A DNA stretch of 64,000 nt from Symsagittifera roscoffensis (lineage: Eukaryota; Xenacoelomorpha; Acoela; Convolutidae), in contig NC_087071.1 of assembly GCF_963678635.1 (NCBI RefSeq), forward strand, positions 43,255,965 to 43,319,964, in the 5' to 3' direction. Below are positions 22,114-33,455 of this stretch, piece by piece (position 1 is the first letter of the stretch; each line of letters begins with the position of its first letter). The notes beneath the pieces were generated by a model. The model had not been told where the DNA came from. It saw nothing but the letters and a program-made list of their open reading frames with translations, and did not search any database. The position numbers and the translations under genes are program-made.

Positions 22114-23040
22114 TTAAACTAAGTTCTTTTTCATAAATTTTTCCGCTGATTTCTTCCTTTTCCGCATCAATGAGACTGTATGTTGGAGGGTTTACAGTAG
22201 CAATGGCAACTATTTCAAAAACTTCGTATGTAAAAATCTGCTTGTAACCTTTTCTAAAAAGCAAGTCAGTTTTCGCTATTCGCACATAGTACCAACATAA
22301 AATTTTTGTACCAATTTCGAGGAACTGTTTGCAATTAATGAAACTAAAGCAGATACATGTTTTCTTGTGACCTTGTTTGGAGCCACTTTTGTTACTCTAT
22401 TAACGCGTGAGTTAATCGTTTGGACAAAACTTTGTAATTTTTCAATATAACTGTAAGTCCATTCACACTCCAAGTACTTGTAGATAATATTTTTCAGCGA
22501 TCGAATGTTTCTTTCGGCAAACGCTGATTTTTTTTTCGCTGTCAGTATTGTATTTGATGATTTCTCGTTTGGTACATATATTTTCGAACTCTCCTTTAAA
22601 CTCGGTGCCTTTGTCAACCCAAACTTTTTTTGGGTGTTTTGTTTTGATTATTTTTTGAAAGCTTGGGTTGTTTTTTTAGCATATTTGGTCTTCAGGGGTT
22701 TCACTCATGGGAGACAATCGACAGCAACTTACAAATTTTGTACCGCTCGCTTATATTTAGCCAATTTATCAACATAATCTAAGTCGAGAGACCAAATTTT
22801 GTTGATATCGTTAACAATCACTTTTAGCCGAGGATAAGTTTTACGAAACAATCCATACTTTGTATGTGATAATTGAGATCTCAGAAAATTTTAAACTTTT
22901 TTTGGTGAGAGTTGACTAGCAATTGTGAAATTTTTAACGCTACCAAATGCAGCTGGACCTTTCGTGTAGAGTATTTTGAGTTTATTTTCTTCACTGATAG
23001 TAGGATATTCATTCTTTTGTTGACGTCGCAAACGATTCTT
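22076..23040 (-). pseudogene. INT: Polinton integrase, frameshifted (copy B)
   Basis: Duplicate of 16,288-17,250. The 113-codon frame 22,617-22,276 retains the catalytic Glu segment (SAFAERNIRSLK) and the following helices in one piece, because an extra T in a homopolymer at about 22,530 restores that junction relative to copy A. The tail (22,285-22,076) has RIAKTDLLFRKGYKQ and NPPTYSLIDAE. The first and second Asp motifs remain readable in other frames around 22,780 and 22,600. The TAA after SPKKV (about 22,888) is shared with copy A. Confidence 0.83.
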
Positions 23041-23154
23041 TACTGCTTTCGTAGTTTTTATCACCGTCGTCATCGTCGTCGTTGGTGGGGAAAAATTCTT
23101 TTTTTCTGGGTTTTTCTTTTGTCGGATTGCTTTCTTCAGGGTTTGAGAGTTGTC

Positions 23155-23829
23155 GATCAAGTTTTCGAGGAGGAGGGTTTTGATCTTTTCGAGTCCTCAG
23201 TTGTCGGGTTGTCGGAGACGAAGCAGGAAGAAGTTGAGGGCTTAGCTGCTTCGCTCTTAAGCGAGCGGAGAATCTGTTTGGCATAAGTGTTGGACAATAA
23301 ACTAGGATCAAGATTCAGTTCTTTCAAAATTTGTGGATAAAAAACACCTTCAAGTTTTTTTTTGTGTTTTGCTTAGTATCGTACAAAAACGTTCAATTTG
23401 AACGAGTGTTGGTTTTCCTTGAAGTAGAACATATCCGTCAACGTCTAAAGTCAAGGATTCAACTTTGAACAACTGCTTCACCACTATGTTTGCCCTTACC
23501 AATTTATTAGCTTCCAATAGCTCTTGAATAGATTCCATAACCTTTCGAAACACTTCATCATCACCATCACCACTTAAATTAGTAAGTGCAGATAAATTTC
23601 TTATCGAAGATTTGGTACTACATTACTAGGGGTTAAAGGAATAGGAGATGTTGGGTTTAATGGTGGTGGAGAGTCACGGCTGACATTTTGTTCTCGAAAT
23701 CGCTGTATGTTTTTGAGTTGAGATAATTTGTCGTTAATTATTAGATTATGAAGGATTTGAGCTTGTGGTGCAGTTTTTCATCTGGAGCATATTTTTTCGA
23801 GGAACGAGGATGAATTCCTCGGCATACAT
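23155..23829 (-). pseudogene. Unknown Polinton protein with FILVPRK N-terminus (copy B)
   Basis: Duplicate of 17,366-18,040 with ATG at 23,829. A 2-nt shorter T run near 23,360 truncates the second frame (23,553-23,350, 67 codons), which in copy A is 132 codons. Otherwise it is nearly identical. The function is unknown. Confidence 0.5.
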
Positions 23830-23911
23830 GACTAAGGTTCTAGTTTTTCAGATAAATGTAACACGATTCTCCGATTGATTTAACCAGTGAAATATTGTTT
23901 GCCAAAACTTT

Positions 23912-24136
23912 TCATTTTTCTCGGATACTGAACTTAGGGTCAACAATTTTTTCAAATGGTACTTTCTTACTCTCGATGAAACTTTTGTTAGCTGGAACAT
24001 GTCCCAGAAAAGCATTTACAAAACAATCGCAAAGAAATCTAATAAAATTTGAATCAGCTCCTGTCAAAACTGATTTACAATGGTGACTATTGAGCATTTG
24101 CTTCAATATACAAAGCTCTTTCTCTTTCATTTTCAA
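23912..24136 (-). CDS. Small conserved Polinton protein, unknown function (copy B)
   Basis: Duplicate of 18,123-18,347: 74 codons, one Lys-to-Arg difference, same early stop. See copy A for the motif description. Confidence 0.5.
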   Translation of the reverse strand: MKMKEKELCILKQMLNSHHCKSVLTGADSNFIRFLCDCFVNAFLGHVPANKSFIESKKVPFEKIVDPKFSIREK

Positions 24137-24167
24137 AAGATTTGATAACTGCTTTTGAGGATGGTAA

Positions 24168-24789
24168 TTAGAAAATGGTTGGTGATGGTGGAACTATGTT
24201 TGACGAATAACGAAGACACTCTGAAGTTTTGGGATCCAAGTCTATCAACAGATGACCGAAATCTTCTTTCGTTGCCAGCTGATACGCATGACGGATGAAT
24301 TTTGCATTTTTCAATTGTCTGCCTAAATAATCAATTTGTTGAATGTTTCGAGGTAATTTGATAAAAATTGAGTGAGTTGTATTCAAGTCTATTGTACGTG
24401 ATTGCTTACTTTGCTGAAATAAATTGTGCTTGACATGAATAACATGAAAATTTTTATGTCGGCCTGCTGTATCTAATTTAACAAACTCTTTTTCAATAAA
24501 AATTTCTCCAGAGGTATCATCAAACACAATCATGCAATCCCGTAAGATATCAACCATTTCAAAGCTGGACAATTTTATAAATTCAAAATCAAATTTATTG
24601 TGAGAAACAAAGGAACGGTATTTGGGTTAATTTTGAAGATAAAAATATAAAATCTTGTTATACGATGGTTGGAATGTACCTTTGAGAATCATCTGGAAGC
24701 ATTTGAAAAATTAAATCAGATTTGCCAGATCCCGAGGGACCTGGATCGGACATAAACAGACGATATTTTGTTGAAATGATCTTATTCAT
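24168..24789 (-). pseudogene. ATPase: FtsK/HerA-type packaging ATPase, frameshifted (copy B)
   Basis: Duplicate of 18,379-19,000. ATG at 24,789, Walker A GPSGSGKS intact, Walker B CMIVFDD intact in the 134-codon frame 24,572-24,168, with the same frame break between them. Substitutions include Ser to Thr just after the Walker B acidic pair and His to Gln in the NIQ-x-IDYLG stretch. Confidence 0.85.
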
Positions 24790-24831
24790 TATTATAACTT
24801 GGGATTGGGTAACTGTAACCAACTGTACTGG

Positions 24832-25296
24832 TTAGTATTGAAAGCCAAATGGCAGTCTCGTCAAAACTAAATTTGTAAAAAGACAATTTTGAAATAGATG
24901 AAGAGAGCAAAATAAAAATGAAACAGACGGAAGGGAAACAGAATTACAAAATTTCCAAGATCTGTTTTCGTGAGATAAAGACTGTTTGGCACCACCAATG
25001 TCTACAAAGTCGCAATCATTGTTCTCGACAGTGGTTTCATCATTTTCCATGTTCACTGGAAGAGTTTTTTGCTTATTTGTATTAAGGTTGATAGTTACAA
25101 CTGCATACCAATCGCCTTTTTTTCTCTCTGATCTATTGCCGTTTGGTTTGTACTTTCTTATATATCTTGCTATGTTTTTGTCTGTCAGAAGTATAAGAAC
25201 AATTTTTTCTACGTTTCGAGTACTGATTTTGTCTAATAACTCTTTTGGTAAATTCTCACCTGTTAAAGTTACGTTTTGTGTGTTTTCTTTTGGCAA
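24832..25296 (-). CDS. Unknown Polinton protein, 154 aa (copy B)
   Basis: An uninterrupted 154-codon version of 19,043-19,514. It starts MPKENTQNVTLTGENLPKEL, has the strand DWYAVVTINLNTNK near residues 67-80, then an acidic stretch (ENDETTVENNDCDF). The last ~40 residues are hydrophobic and cysteine-rich and look unlike the rest; they could be read-through of a lost stop or of an intron. It lies directly upstream of the ATPase on the same strand, 43 nt away. I do not recognise the family. Confidence 0.5.
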   Translation of the reverse strand: MPKENTQNVTLTGENLPKELLDKISTRNVEKIVLILLTDKNIARYIRKYKPNGNRSERKKGDWYAVVTINLNTNKQKTLPVNMENDETTVENNDCDFVDIGGAKQSLSHENRSWKFCNSVSLPSVSFLFCSLHLFQNCLFTNLVLTRLPFGFQY

Positions 25297-25519
25297 AAAT
25301 TTATATATATTATTTTATTTTTGAATTTTCAAACACGACATGCTAGCAACTAGTAATCACACAAGATCAAAAGAAAATGAAAACAATCAATAAATATTTT
25401 TATTATGATTCACAAAACTTGGTTTATATATATGTCATTCTTCATATCGGTTCAACAGGCAAATCAACTCCTCGTTCAATGAAAAAAAATCATATTTTGT
25501 GAATTTGTCATGGTTACAA

Positions 25520-26453
25520 TTAGATTTGAACTTTACAACCAAAATGAGCAGCAACTTTGATAGTGTCTTGAACTAAATGTATTTCCTCAACATTATCAGT
25601 TTTGACTATTTCTTTTAGTTCAGCTGGAAGCTGTTGGTCATGCAAATCGATTTGTCTTCTCTCTCCCAGCTGAGTTTGCAGCCCTTCCAGGTTGAGATTG
25701 AACAACAGAACTGACTGGCGAAATTCCTAAACTTGGACATTGTACAGGTGAAAGTAGTCCAGAACTCTAAAATTTTTTTCGTAAATTATCGAGTTTGATA
25801 TCGTTCAGTGTAATTTGATTGAGTTTTTCAGGAGAAGATTTTTGTCGACAATATAATATGCCTGTCCGCGTAAGAGTACCTTTAAGTCTTGGTGTTAAAT
25901 AGTTTTCAGGACTCTGATTAGTCATTGAAGCGTAAACCACCAAATTTGGAGATAAGGTTGTTTGCATCATTGGACAATCCATTTTGTAACCAATCGAAAA
26001 CAACTTTGGATTTTCTACGGGTACAAAGCTTTAATAATTGATGCGAGGGAAGTAAATGGGAATGTCGTTTACAAATATGTTTTTCTTGACCCAATAACTG
26101 TTCAATCTTGGGGCAGCCAATATCTTCCAAATTTGTCACGGGTAATTTCACGTATTCAGCTAATGAAACAGATTTTTGTGTACCTTTAGCAAAAAAATGG
26201 GAAATAGGGTTCCTCAATTGAATTCTGTCAAAAAGTTGATCCAAGTATGAGTAAGGTTGTTCACCTTCGTCCTAACGAAGCCCGTGTAGAAATTAGATAC
26301 CCAATTGTAAGCTTTTTTCTCTTCTTTTGATAAATTGTTGAATTGAACTGATGGTAGAAAACGAAATGTATCAATTGAATTAGCAGAGCAAACGGAAAGT
26401 TCCTTTATGATCAAAGGTTTCTTGCCGCAGTTAAATCCTTCTTCTTGCCACAT
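25520..26453 (-). pseudogene. Unknown Polinton protein with KEL...KG...GCP...C..H pattern (copy B)
   Basis: Minus-strand frames 26,453-26,214 (79 codons), 26,244-25,918 (108 codons), 26,003-25,767 (78 codons) and 25,705-25,520 (61 codons) overlap in sequence and read as one broken gene. Landmarks in order are KKPLIIKELSVC, FLPSVQFNNLSKEEKKAY, SHFFAKGTQKSVSLAEYV, NLEDIGCPKIEQLL, HICKRH and LPAELKEIVKTDNVEEIHLV. I recognise the pattern as an uncharacterised family scattered through invertebrate transposon- and virus-derived loci. I cannot assign an enzymatic role. This copy keeps the N-terminal part that copy A lost and about 45 bp near 25,775-25,822 that copy A lacks. Confidence 0.5.
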
Positions 26454-26893
26454 TTAAATCCTTCTATCTAAAGTGATTAGATGGTTGAAAAACAAATTTT
26501 TAGTTTTCTTTCTTTGGGTTAACATGACTTCCACTCAACATTCAAACAAACAAGATAACTTTGGTTTGAATGCTTTAAGAAATAAGCAAAACACGATCCC
26601 TGTCACGTGACCCAGGTAGCATTTTTTTATTGTACAAGGCAAAACATATGTGTAACCAGGACTGGTATGATTTTTTTTCTGCAAATATCCTGCTGCGTCA
26701 TGCAATATAGCAAGTATTCTAAGAAATTTGAATTGTTTCAAGTATTTGCTGAGCGACGAATTGTCTATTCCAATTGAACCACCATATGGTCTGTTTTTCA
26801 AAACAATATCCAAAATAATATCAGCATCCAAAAAAAAATCAAGTGGCTAAAATACTGAAATCTGACTGATTAATCTGGATAATTTGATTTTAT
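26454..26893 (-). other. Segment unique to copy B, with an unrecognised 98-codon frame
   Basis: Copy A lacks this region; the deletion point there is at about 20,541. It holds a minus-strand frame (26,831-26,535, starting MDADIILDIVLKNRPYGG) with a weakly helical middle and a hydrophobic C-terminus. It could be the 5' part of the neighbouring gene or a separate small gene. I do not recognise it. Confidence 0.4.
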
Positions 26894-27007
26894 GTCTAAA
26901 AAATTTTCATGAATAAGTTTTAAATCAAAAAATGAAATCATGTTTACTGAACTCAAAATAAAAAGTAAGAGATCATGAAAAGTATCAATTAGAACTTAAC
27001 TTTCTCT

Positions 27008-28156
27008 TCAGCAAAAAATTTCACAAGTAAAAACATCAGTATCTAAATCAAGTTTTCCATGTCCACTTGTCAAAATATCCATTATTTTACAAAAAGCGGT
27101 AGAATGGGGTCCATTAATTAAACTTTCAAATATTTTCAAAGTTTCTGTTTTCATCTCATCTGTTCGAGCATGTCTGCTTTCTGTTTGTTTCTTTGAAACT
27201 GAAGTCGAAATTCTTGCGGATTTGTATGACGTCGATGATGCAGCAGGCGTAACTGTTTTATCAATTCGTTTCTGTACCCCAACGGCCGAAGATTTCTTGC
27301 AAACGTTTTGATTTGGTGAAGTTTGTTTGTTAGATGATGTTGCAGAAAGCAATAAATTGGGTAAACATTTTTTGATTGCAGTGAAATCTAGCATTTCGAG
27401 ATTGGCTGCAACAGGTTGTGCTGAATCAGTGAGAGCTAGTTTAATATTGTCAAACAACTCACCGTTTCCTCTGACATCTTTAGCAGGAGAAACTAAAAAT
27501 TTGAAGCAATTGAAAATACAAGGAACACTGAAACATTTTTGAGAAGGAAAAAATTGGTTTGATCGTTCATCTGAATCTACTTGAATCAATTTATGGTAAT
27601 GAGTTTTTTTCATTCTCGACTGAAAAAGGCTAATATTCAGATTTGAAGTGGCTTCCAAAAGCATAATTTTTAAAAGTAGATAAATTAGGAACATTTTCAG
27701 TAATACCAAATTTGAAAATTGGTTGAAATTTTTTGAATAATCAGGTAACACAACTTCGAACATAGCTTTTTCCATTTTGTGAGGGAAATTAAGTCGAGTG
27801 GTGCTTGAAATCGTTTGTGTTTGAGGAGATTTGAGTTTTCCTGGCTCGTTTACAATTAGACTGTGGTTTGTCTTTGTTTTCAACAGTATCAGAAATTTCA
27901 CTTGTTTGCGCTCGGATTGCTTTTACCGATTTTAGTAATTTTGAAAACTCTTCGCTGCTTAAGGAAAGTCTTTGTACACACCCAAATTCAGCGCCTTCAG
28001 TTGCTTTTTTGAAAACTTTCAGGAATACATTCCAGTTTGGTCGTATGATTTCAATGTAGAAGGCACTAATCTTTTACTGTTTTTCAAAATATCGAAATAG
28101 CAATCGCCAAAAACTTTATCTGCATTTGCTGTGCTGCTTGTTTTGGTTTTATTCAT
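27008..28156 (-). pseudogene. Basic Ser/Lys-rich Polinton protein with possible PC4/p15-like N-terminal segment
   Basis: Minus-strand ATG at 28,156 starts MNKTKTSSTANADKVFGD. After a frameshift near 28,050 the reading continues as a ~50-residue segment with the pattern 'IEIIRPNWN ... QRLSLSSEEFSKLLKSV'. This is reminiscent of the PC4/p15 single-stranded-DNA-binding fold, in which an IR strand is followed later by GISLS-x-EEW and a helix. A further shift near 27,900 leads into a 297-codon frame (27,901-27,008) rich in Ser, Lys and Thr, with IQVDSDERSNQFFPS and a C-terminal helix. The gene heads the minus-strand left arm, next to the divergent centre, a position typical for early or replication functions. 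Its 3' part is repeated at 20,541-20,992 and most of it at 33,457-34,322. The PC4 resemblance is an inference from pattern only. Confidence 0.4.
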
Positions 28157-28476
28157 TGTAAAGAGTAAATTTTTAAAGTAACTTGAATTAAAACTGAATC
28201 GGAAGAAATGGTTCCGATTGATTGATTGATTGTCTGCAAAAGAAAGCGTTGTGTCTTTTTTAATTTATATACACATGTACTTTATATCGCAAAGATATTG
28301 GATTGCAATTTGGTTCAAATGGATAAATTTTTTGTGCATGTACAACTGATAAGAATTTTAAAGGTCACAATGTTTGGGCGTTTTTTTGATACAAGCTATT
28401 TGTTTGAATGCAATTTAGATAAACATAGAATACCATGCAAGTAACATAAATATTTTACTCACCCTCCTTTAATAAA
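28157..28476. promoter_or_regulatory. Divergent intergenic centre of the Polinton (copy C)
   Basis: About 320 bp between the minus-strand gene starting at 28,156 and the plus-strand frames from 28,477. It includes GATTGATTGATTG near 28,220. An A/T-rich stretch of about 170 bp (28,262-28,440) is missing in the second copy (34,430-34,440). A bidirectional promoter is expected here from the gene layout. I cannot point to a specific core element. Confidence 0.4.
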
Positions 28477-29244
28477 TTGATAAAAAAATACATAGGAGGT
28501 CTTGAAATTTCGAATTTTAGAAGAACTAATCCCTATTTTAGTCTCTTGAGGAGTTTTCACAATTCATTTCAGTTTCTCTTCTTTCCGCGTTACGTTTGCC
28601 TTTTTCTTCCAACTCTTCTACAAAAAAGCCTTGTTATTTTATTGCCGGATATTCCAATCAAGAGAGAACCTTTTTTTATAAAACCGTTCACGGTTTTTTT
28701 GTAGCAATAATTAACGAAGAAAAACGTTTAAGTTCTCATGAGTGGACTTGTACACATCACATTATGATTCCCAAAAAATTTTCTCATTTATTTAGTAAAC
28801 TTTTCTTAAAAAGTCAAAGGAAGACGAAGAGCTGAATATAAAATCTTTGAGTTACCTTACAAATTCTGGTAAATATACGGATCCTGACGAGCCTCTTGCT
28901 CTTCAGGTTGATATTTCAACTTTATCAAAACCAGTAAAAAAATTTTGTGATGTTACTCCGATGTGTGAAAACCAGTTAGAATACTTTGAAGAAATTGAAT
29001 TTTTGATCGTTTATGGGGAATGGAACAGATTGAATCACCGTTATTAGTTACCCCGAAAGCTGATCCTTCTCCTACAGCGTCACCATGGCTTCATGAAACA
29101 GATTCTTCAATTCCAACGCGCACCCCCGAAGCGACAGTGTGTAATCACATGGAAAATTTGACTCCTTCTCTATGCCTTGCACCAAAGAAAAAGCGAAAGC
29201 TAACAACACTAGAAAAGGCTCCGGAGTATTTAGATTTTATTTAA
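28477..29244 (+). pseudogene. Unknown plus-strand protein with C-terminal nuclear localisation signal (copy C)
   Basis: Frames at 28,596-28,835 (79 codons), 28,847-29,047 (66 codons) and 29,020-29,244 (74 codons) follow one another with shifts and appear to be one gene. The first part contains FFYKTVHGFFVAIINEEKR and SHEWTCTHHIMIPK. The middle is acidic (GKYTDPDEPLALQVDIS). The C-terminus is Pro/Ser/Thr-rich and ends with the classic monopartite basic signal PKKKRKL, followed by an acidic/aromatic tail (APEYLDFI). A nuclear, possibly regulatory, early protein is a reasonable guess from the signal and its position upstream of the polymerase. No family is recognised. Confidence 0.4.
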
Positions 29245-30030
29245 CATTGAAATTGTGGTTAGATTTGATGAATTTCATTTGGTTTTAATGTGTATAAAGA
29301 TTTAAACTTGAAAGTCAGATTGATATTTAATAGCTTTCTTTTGGTGTCATCATGAGTAAATATTTTTTAATTTAATACTCTCGGCCTGTTAATGCTTCAC
29401 ATAACAATTTGCTAGGAAAAGGAGAGCATAATAAGTCATTTTATAACCGAATGCTCGACAAGTCTTCAATCAAAGTATATGAAAGAACTTGAATTTTTAT
29501 ATCTCGGAAAAATGTTGAAATTATTGTAAACTTGAGGTCCCATAGTCTGCAGACCTCTGAACAAAAATAATAAATGATCGTGAGCAGTATTTTGATAAAT
29601 TGCACGACTATTTTCAGACCATCCACTGAAGAGATACAGAGATTTCTTTTTCGAAAAGCCTCATCCTATATCAATTTTCTAACTTTTTGTTACACGGTCC
29701 GAATATAGTCTTCCGACCATTCATATTGCTGCTCTCAGTGAGCTACGCATTTTTAACTAGGGTTCAGAACCTGTATTGCAAAGCTTTAGGGAAATGAAGG
29801 TTTAAAGCACAAAAAAATCCTTTTTTTGAGATATTTTTTGGGTTAATCAAAGAGACGGGTCAGTTTTAGTGGAAAAAAAGTGGTTGGTTAAACCTCCTTG
29901 AACTTCAAATATATCCTAATTAAAACAGAAAAAGTATTAATTGATTTCACAATATTCATAAGGTATTCTATGAAAAGATATACGTAACTTTTTTAAAAAC
30001 TGAACGCAAATCTAGCTTGATTTTATGTGT

Positions 30031-30044
30031 TTTTGGCGGGAAAA
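30031..30044 (+). promoter_or_regulatory. E2F-consensus site 1, copy C
   Basis: TTTTGGCGGGAAAA contains the complete E2F/DP consensus TTTGGCGGGAAA. It lies about 370 bp before the polymerase ATG. The equivalent position in copy D (36,057-36,071) has lost a G (GGCGGAAAG). Confidence 0.6.
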
Positions 30045-30059
30045 TAACTACAATATAAG

Positions 30060-30073
30060 TTTTGGCGGGAAAA
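30060..30073 (+). promoter_or_regulatory. E2F-consensus site 2, copy C
   Basis: A second perfect TTTTGGCGGGAAAA starts 29 bp after the first. The copy-D equivalent (36,088-36,100, TTTGGCGGGAAAA) is also intact. This is the one site perfect in both copies. Confidence 0.65.
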
Positions 30074-30273
30074 GTTAATATAGCATGTTCAAACGTTGTT
30101 GACTCAATCGAAATTTAATATTTTGAAAAATTTGCTTTCTAACGGTATTTAATTTTTTTTTAATAAAAAATGTCCTTCCAAAATGTTTTTTTTTTCAACA
30201 TTTCTATTTGTAAAAATGAAGCAATTTTTTATGATTTCTAGACATTTTGGTTTAAAATTCAATCAAATTCAAA

Positions 30274-30288
30274 TTTTGGCGTGAAAAA
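30274..30288 (+). promoter_or_regulatory. E2F-like site 3, copy C (one mismatch)
   Basis: TTTTGGCGTGAAAAA lies about 130 bp before the polymerase ATG. It carries one G-to-T change in the core. Copy D (36,299-36,314) has the consensus TTTTGGCGGGAAAAAA, so the ancestral site was probably perfect. Confidence 0.5.
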
Positions 30289-30412
30289 GCTATTCAAATT
30301 CAAACCGAGAAGGGAAAAGGAATTGAAGCTAGCTGCAGTACTTTAAACTTTTTGGTATTTAGTTGGGATTCATTCCCTTTCCTGCTTCGCTTTAAAACAG
30401 TTCCAGAGCGAA

Positions 30413-33400
30413 ATGGGTTTCAAGTGTAACTATTGTCCCAAAAACTTTACATTAAAAACGAATAGATCTCGTCATGAACGAAACTTTCACGCTGTTGAAA
30501 AAGACTTACCCGTTTTTACTTGCTACCATTGTAAATTTAGCAGCTTACTGCTATCAAAATTACAGCAGCATTTTGAATCAGATCATCAAAAATTTAACAA
30601 AATATGTCGGTATTGTCGGCTTGGTTTTTGTGAACTTAAAGATTTCAAGGATCACATGCAATCAGAGCATGGGCTACCTGTTTTGGATCAACAATTTACA
30701 TCAATCAGCAACCCGTCTAGCTCAATCACACAGACAAGCGATATTGATAACTTTTCAGCTTCAATTGAAGTTCAAGATTCAGCCTTGAAAAACACGTTAA
30801 AGACTTTTATTTTTCCCAACCAAAATATTGAACATTATCTTATCAAATTTATGACCTTGATCAAGCATGCTACTGTTGTTTCGGACCAAAGCGTGAAACA
30901 ACCTGAAGACGAACGCATTTAAATGTTTGCTTAATTTTATGATGACGCCCCTATATGCAAACGGTTTCTCTGACGATTTATTTCTCGAAATGCTCGGAAA
31001 AATGGAAGCTATGTTCCAGAACTTTTCAGCCCATGGTAGCGGCTGGGTTATGCAGTGCGCAAATGTGTTTTACATTAAAATCTGAAAAGTGTTACCAATC
31101 AGAGGCTCTTCGTTTATATCTCTCCCTGCAAAAATAGCAAATTCGCAACAATTGATTAATATTCGTAATCACAACGACCAAAATTGCTTTTTGTTATGCT
31201 TCACTGCCGCCTATCATCTTAGATATAAGCTTGATCTAATTGTCGGGAAGTTAGTTGACCCGAAACTTGAAGAGACAGATCCACACACCTATACAAAGCC
31301 CGGAACGCATCAGGCTTCTGATGATTTCGTTGTGCCTATGAGCTTGAACCTGATTCCTCAATTCGAGCGACTTAATAACGTTCAAGTTAACGTGTTTCAA
31401 TATCAAACAGGAGATCTCATTCCAGTGATAGTATCAAAATTTGAAAATTCAGTTAATTTTTATCATGGATCTGCTTTTGTTATATGAACCCGGAATGCAC
31501 CACTTTGTTTTGATAAAAGACCTGCTCCGATATGTTTGTGAAGTTCGAAAGCATAAATTCCACAGTTTCCTGCAGTTGTGTCGTAACTGTTTTCAAATTA
31601 ATTACAATGAAATTCATCATCAAACGCATGAGCGGTTATGTAAAGATCTCGAACCAGCTGTAGTGATAATGCCAACAGCCGAAAATGGCTGCCACAAGTA
31701 GAAATTTAAAAAATTTCAAGCTCTCTGGTATGCACCTATTGTAATTTATTTTGACTTCGAATCGTTCCTGAATCCCGTTACAACATCTATGAACAACCCA
31801 CAAATTTCCTCATCCTTATAATTACATGACCGACCGTGAAAAGTTTGACGAAAAAGAGTCACGGCCTCTCGAAAAGTGGGTGAATAGTTTAGACGAAGAT
31901 AAAAATGCTATTATTGCTGATAACTTGGTTGAAGCAAAAATAGTTTTCAATCAATTTAATTGTCAGAACCTGCGCGACTATCATGACTTTTCTTTGTCGT
32001 GTGATACATTGCTCCTAGCCTGTGTCTTTGAGGAATTTCGCTCTATCAGCCATGAGACATATGGCCTTAATTGTGCTCATCATTTCACCGCTTCTAATTT
32101 AGCTGGTGACGCTTTCAAGCGGGTATGTAAAGCTGATGTTGAATTGCTAACGGATCGAGATCATTTAGACATGGTTGAAAAAATGATGCGAGGTGGAACT
32201 GCATCAATCTTTGAAAAACGACAGTTCACTGCAAACAACAGGCAAATGAACGAAACTTTTAATGCGAGCGAAGATACTACATATGGCTTCATGTTTTATG
32301 CCAACAACTTATACTGTGGAGTAATGCAAACTCGCAAACTGCCTGCACGCTATTTCGAGACGGTCGGCGTTAGAAATGAAAGAAAAAATCAAGAAAACGA
32401 AGATGAGAACTCCATGTCAATAGAAGAAGTTTTAGCAAACCCTGACGATTCAGACTACGGTTATATGTTGAAATTGATTTAAAATACCCTCAATTGATGC
32501 ATGAAAGTCACCGTGACTATCCACTGGCACCCACTAAAGCAGTTGTTCAAAAAGATTGGTTGAGCAGATACCAAACAAATATCTCAGAACAAATGAAAAA
32601 CAATGGAAACTCTGGACCCGCAATAGGTAAAGTGAAAAAACTTCTACAAGTTTTGCATGATAAAACTCAATATATAATTCATTATAAGCTCCTGAAAATC
32701 TACGTGAAGTTTGGCCTTATCGTTACAAATCTGTATCCCATCGTAAAATTCAAACAAAAATTGTGGCTCGAACCGTACATAACTCTAAATACAAACAAAC
32801 GGAAAGCAGCAAAAAACAAGTTTGAAGAAGCCCTTTACAAACTATTGATCAATTCAATTTATGGAAAATTGTGTGAGTCAAAAAGAAAAAGAATAAAAAT
32901 CAAGATTTTACGAGATGCTGAAGAAACAATGCGAAAAATAAGTAAGTTTGAATTTGAAACCTACAAAACTTTTGTCGAAGACATGGCTGCATTGACATTA
33001 GCACCAACGAAAATCAGATGGGATCTACCCACAATTGTAGGAGCGTGTATACTAGAGCTAGCAAAGTTTGAGATATACAAATTTCACTACGAGTTTATGA
33101 AGCCCAACTTCAACTCAACTTTCACCTCTTGTACCAGACGCTGACAGCCTAATGTACGAAATGAAAACGGAAAAAAGCTCGAATTTATATGAGAAACTGT
33201 ACGAGAAACGTGAAATTTTGGACAATTTTGACTTCTCCATTTATCCATCGGACCACTTACTCTACAATGAAGAAAACAAATTTACAGTTTTAAAGTTTAA
33301 AGACGAATTCCCGGGTGATATAATTACAGAATTCGTTGCATTGAAGCTAAAGCTTTATTCAATACTATCGCAAAGTAAGTACAATTACTTCAAAATTACC

Positions 33401-33452
33401 GGCTCAAAATGTTCAAAGAGCGCTTTTTTTTCAAAAATTAAAAAATTTTGAA
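30413..33452 (+). pseudogene. POLB: Protein-primed family B DNA polymerase, copy C (3'-truncated, frameshifted)
   Basis: Replicative polymerase of the element. ATG at 30,413 opens 169 codons with three C2H2 zinc fingers, each CX2CX12HX4H, all intact. Later frames hold an N-terminal domain (31,089-31,487; AKIANSQQLINIRNHND), a cysteine/histidine region (31,441-31,701), the Exo I motif as YFDFES (about 31,750), the Exo III motif DYHDFSLSCDTLLLACVF (about 31,975-32,030), and pol motif A at 32,290-32,320. In motif A the catalytic Asp is replaced by Tyr (YANNLYCGV instead of DANNLYGGV). Motif B is intact (LINSIYGKLCESK, about 32,850). Motif C lost one base (PDADSLMYE, about 33,128). After about 33,452 the gene jumps to sequence from 27,293, so the C-terminus is missing. 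Catalytically dead. Confidence 0.9.
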
Positions 33453-33455
33453 AAA

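Larger units (their letters stand above)
29245..30412. promoter_or_regulatory. Upstream region of DNA polymerase copy C, with E2F-like sites
   Basis: About 1.2 kb of A/T-rich DNA without a supported gene, repeated at 35,232-36,438. Three sites of the form TTTTGGCGGGAAAA stand out from the A/T background; they are listed separately. A ~55 bp stretch after 35,960 in copy D (TGCTGATGTCGGTTTTCTAATT...) is absent here. Confidence 0.55.
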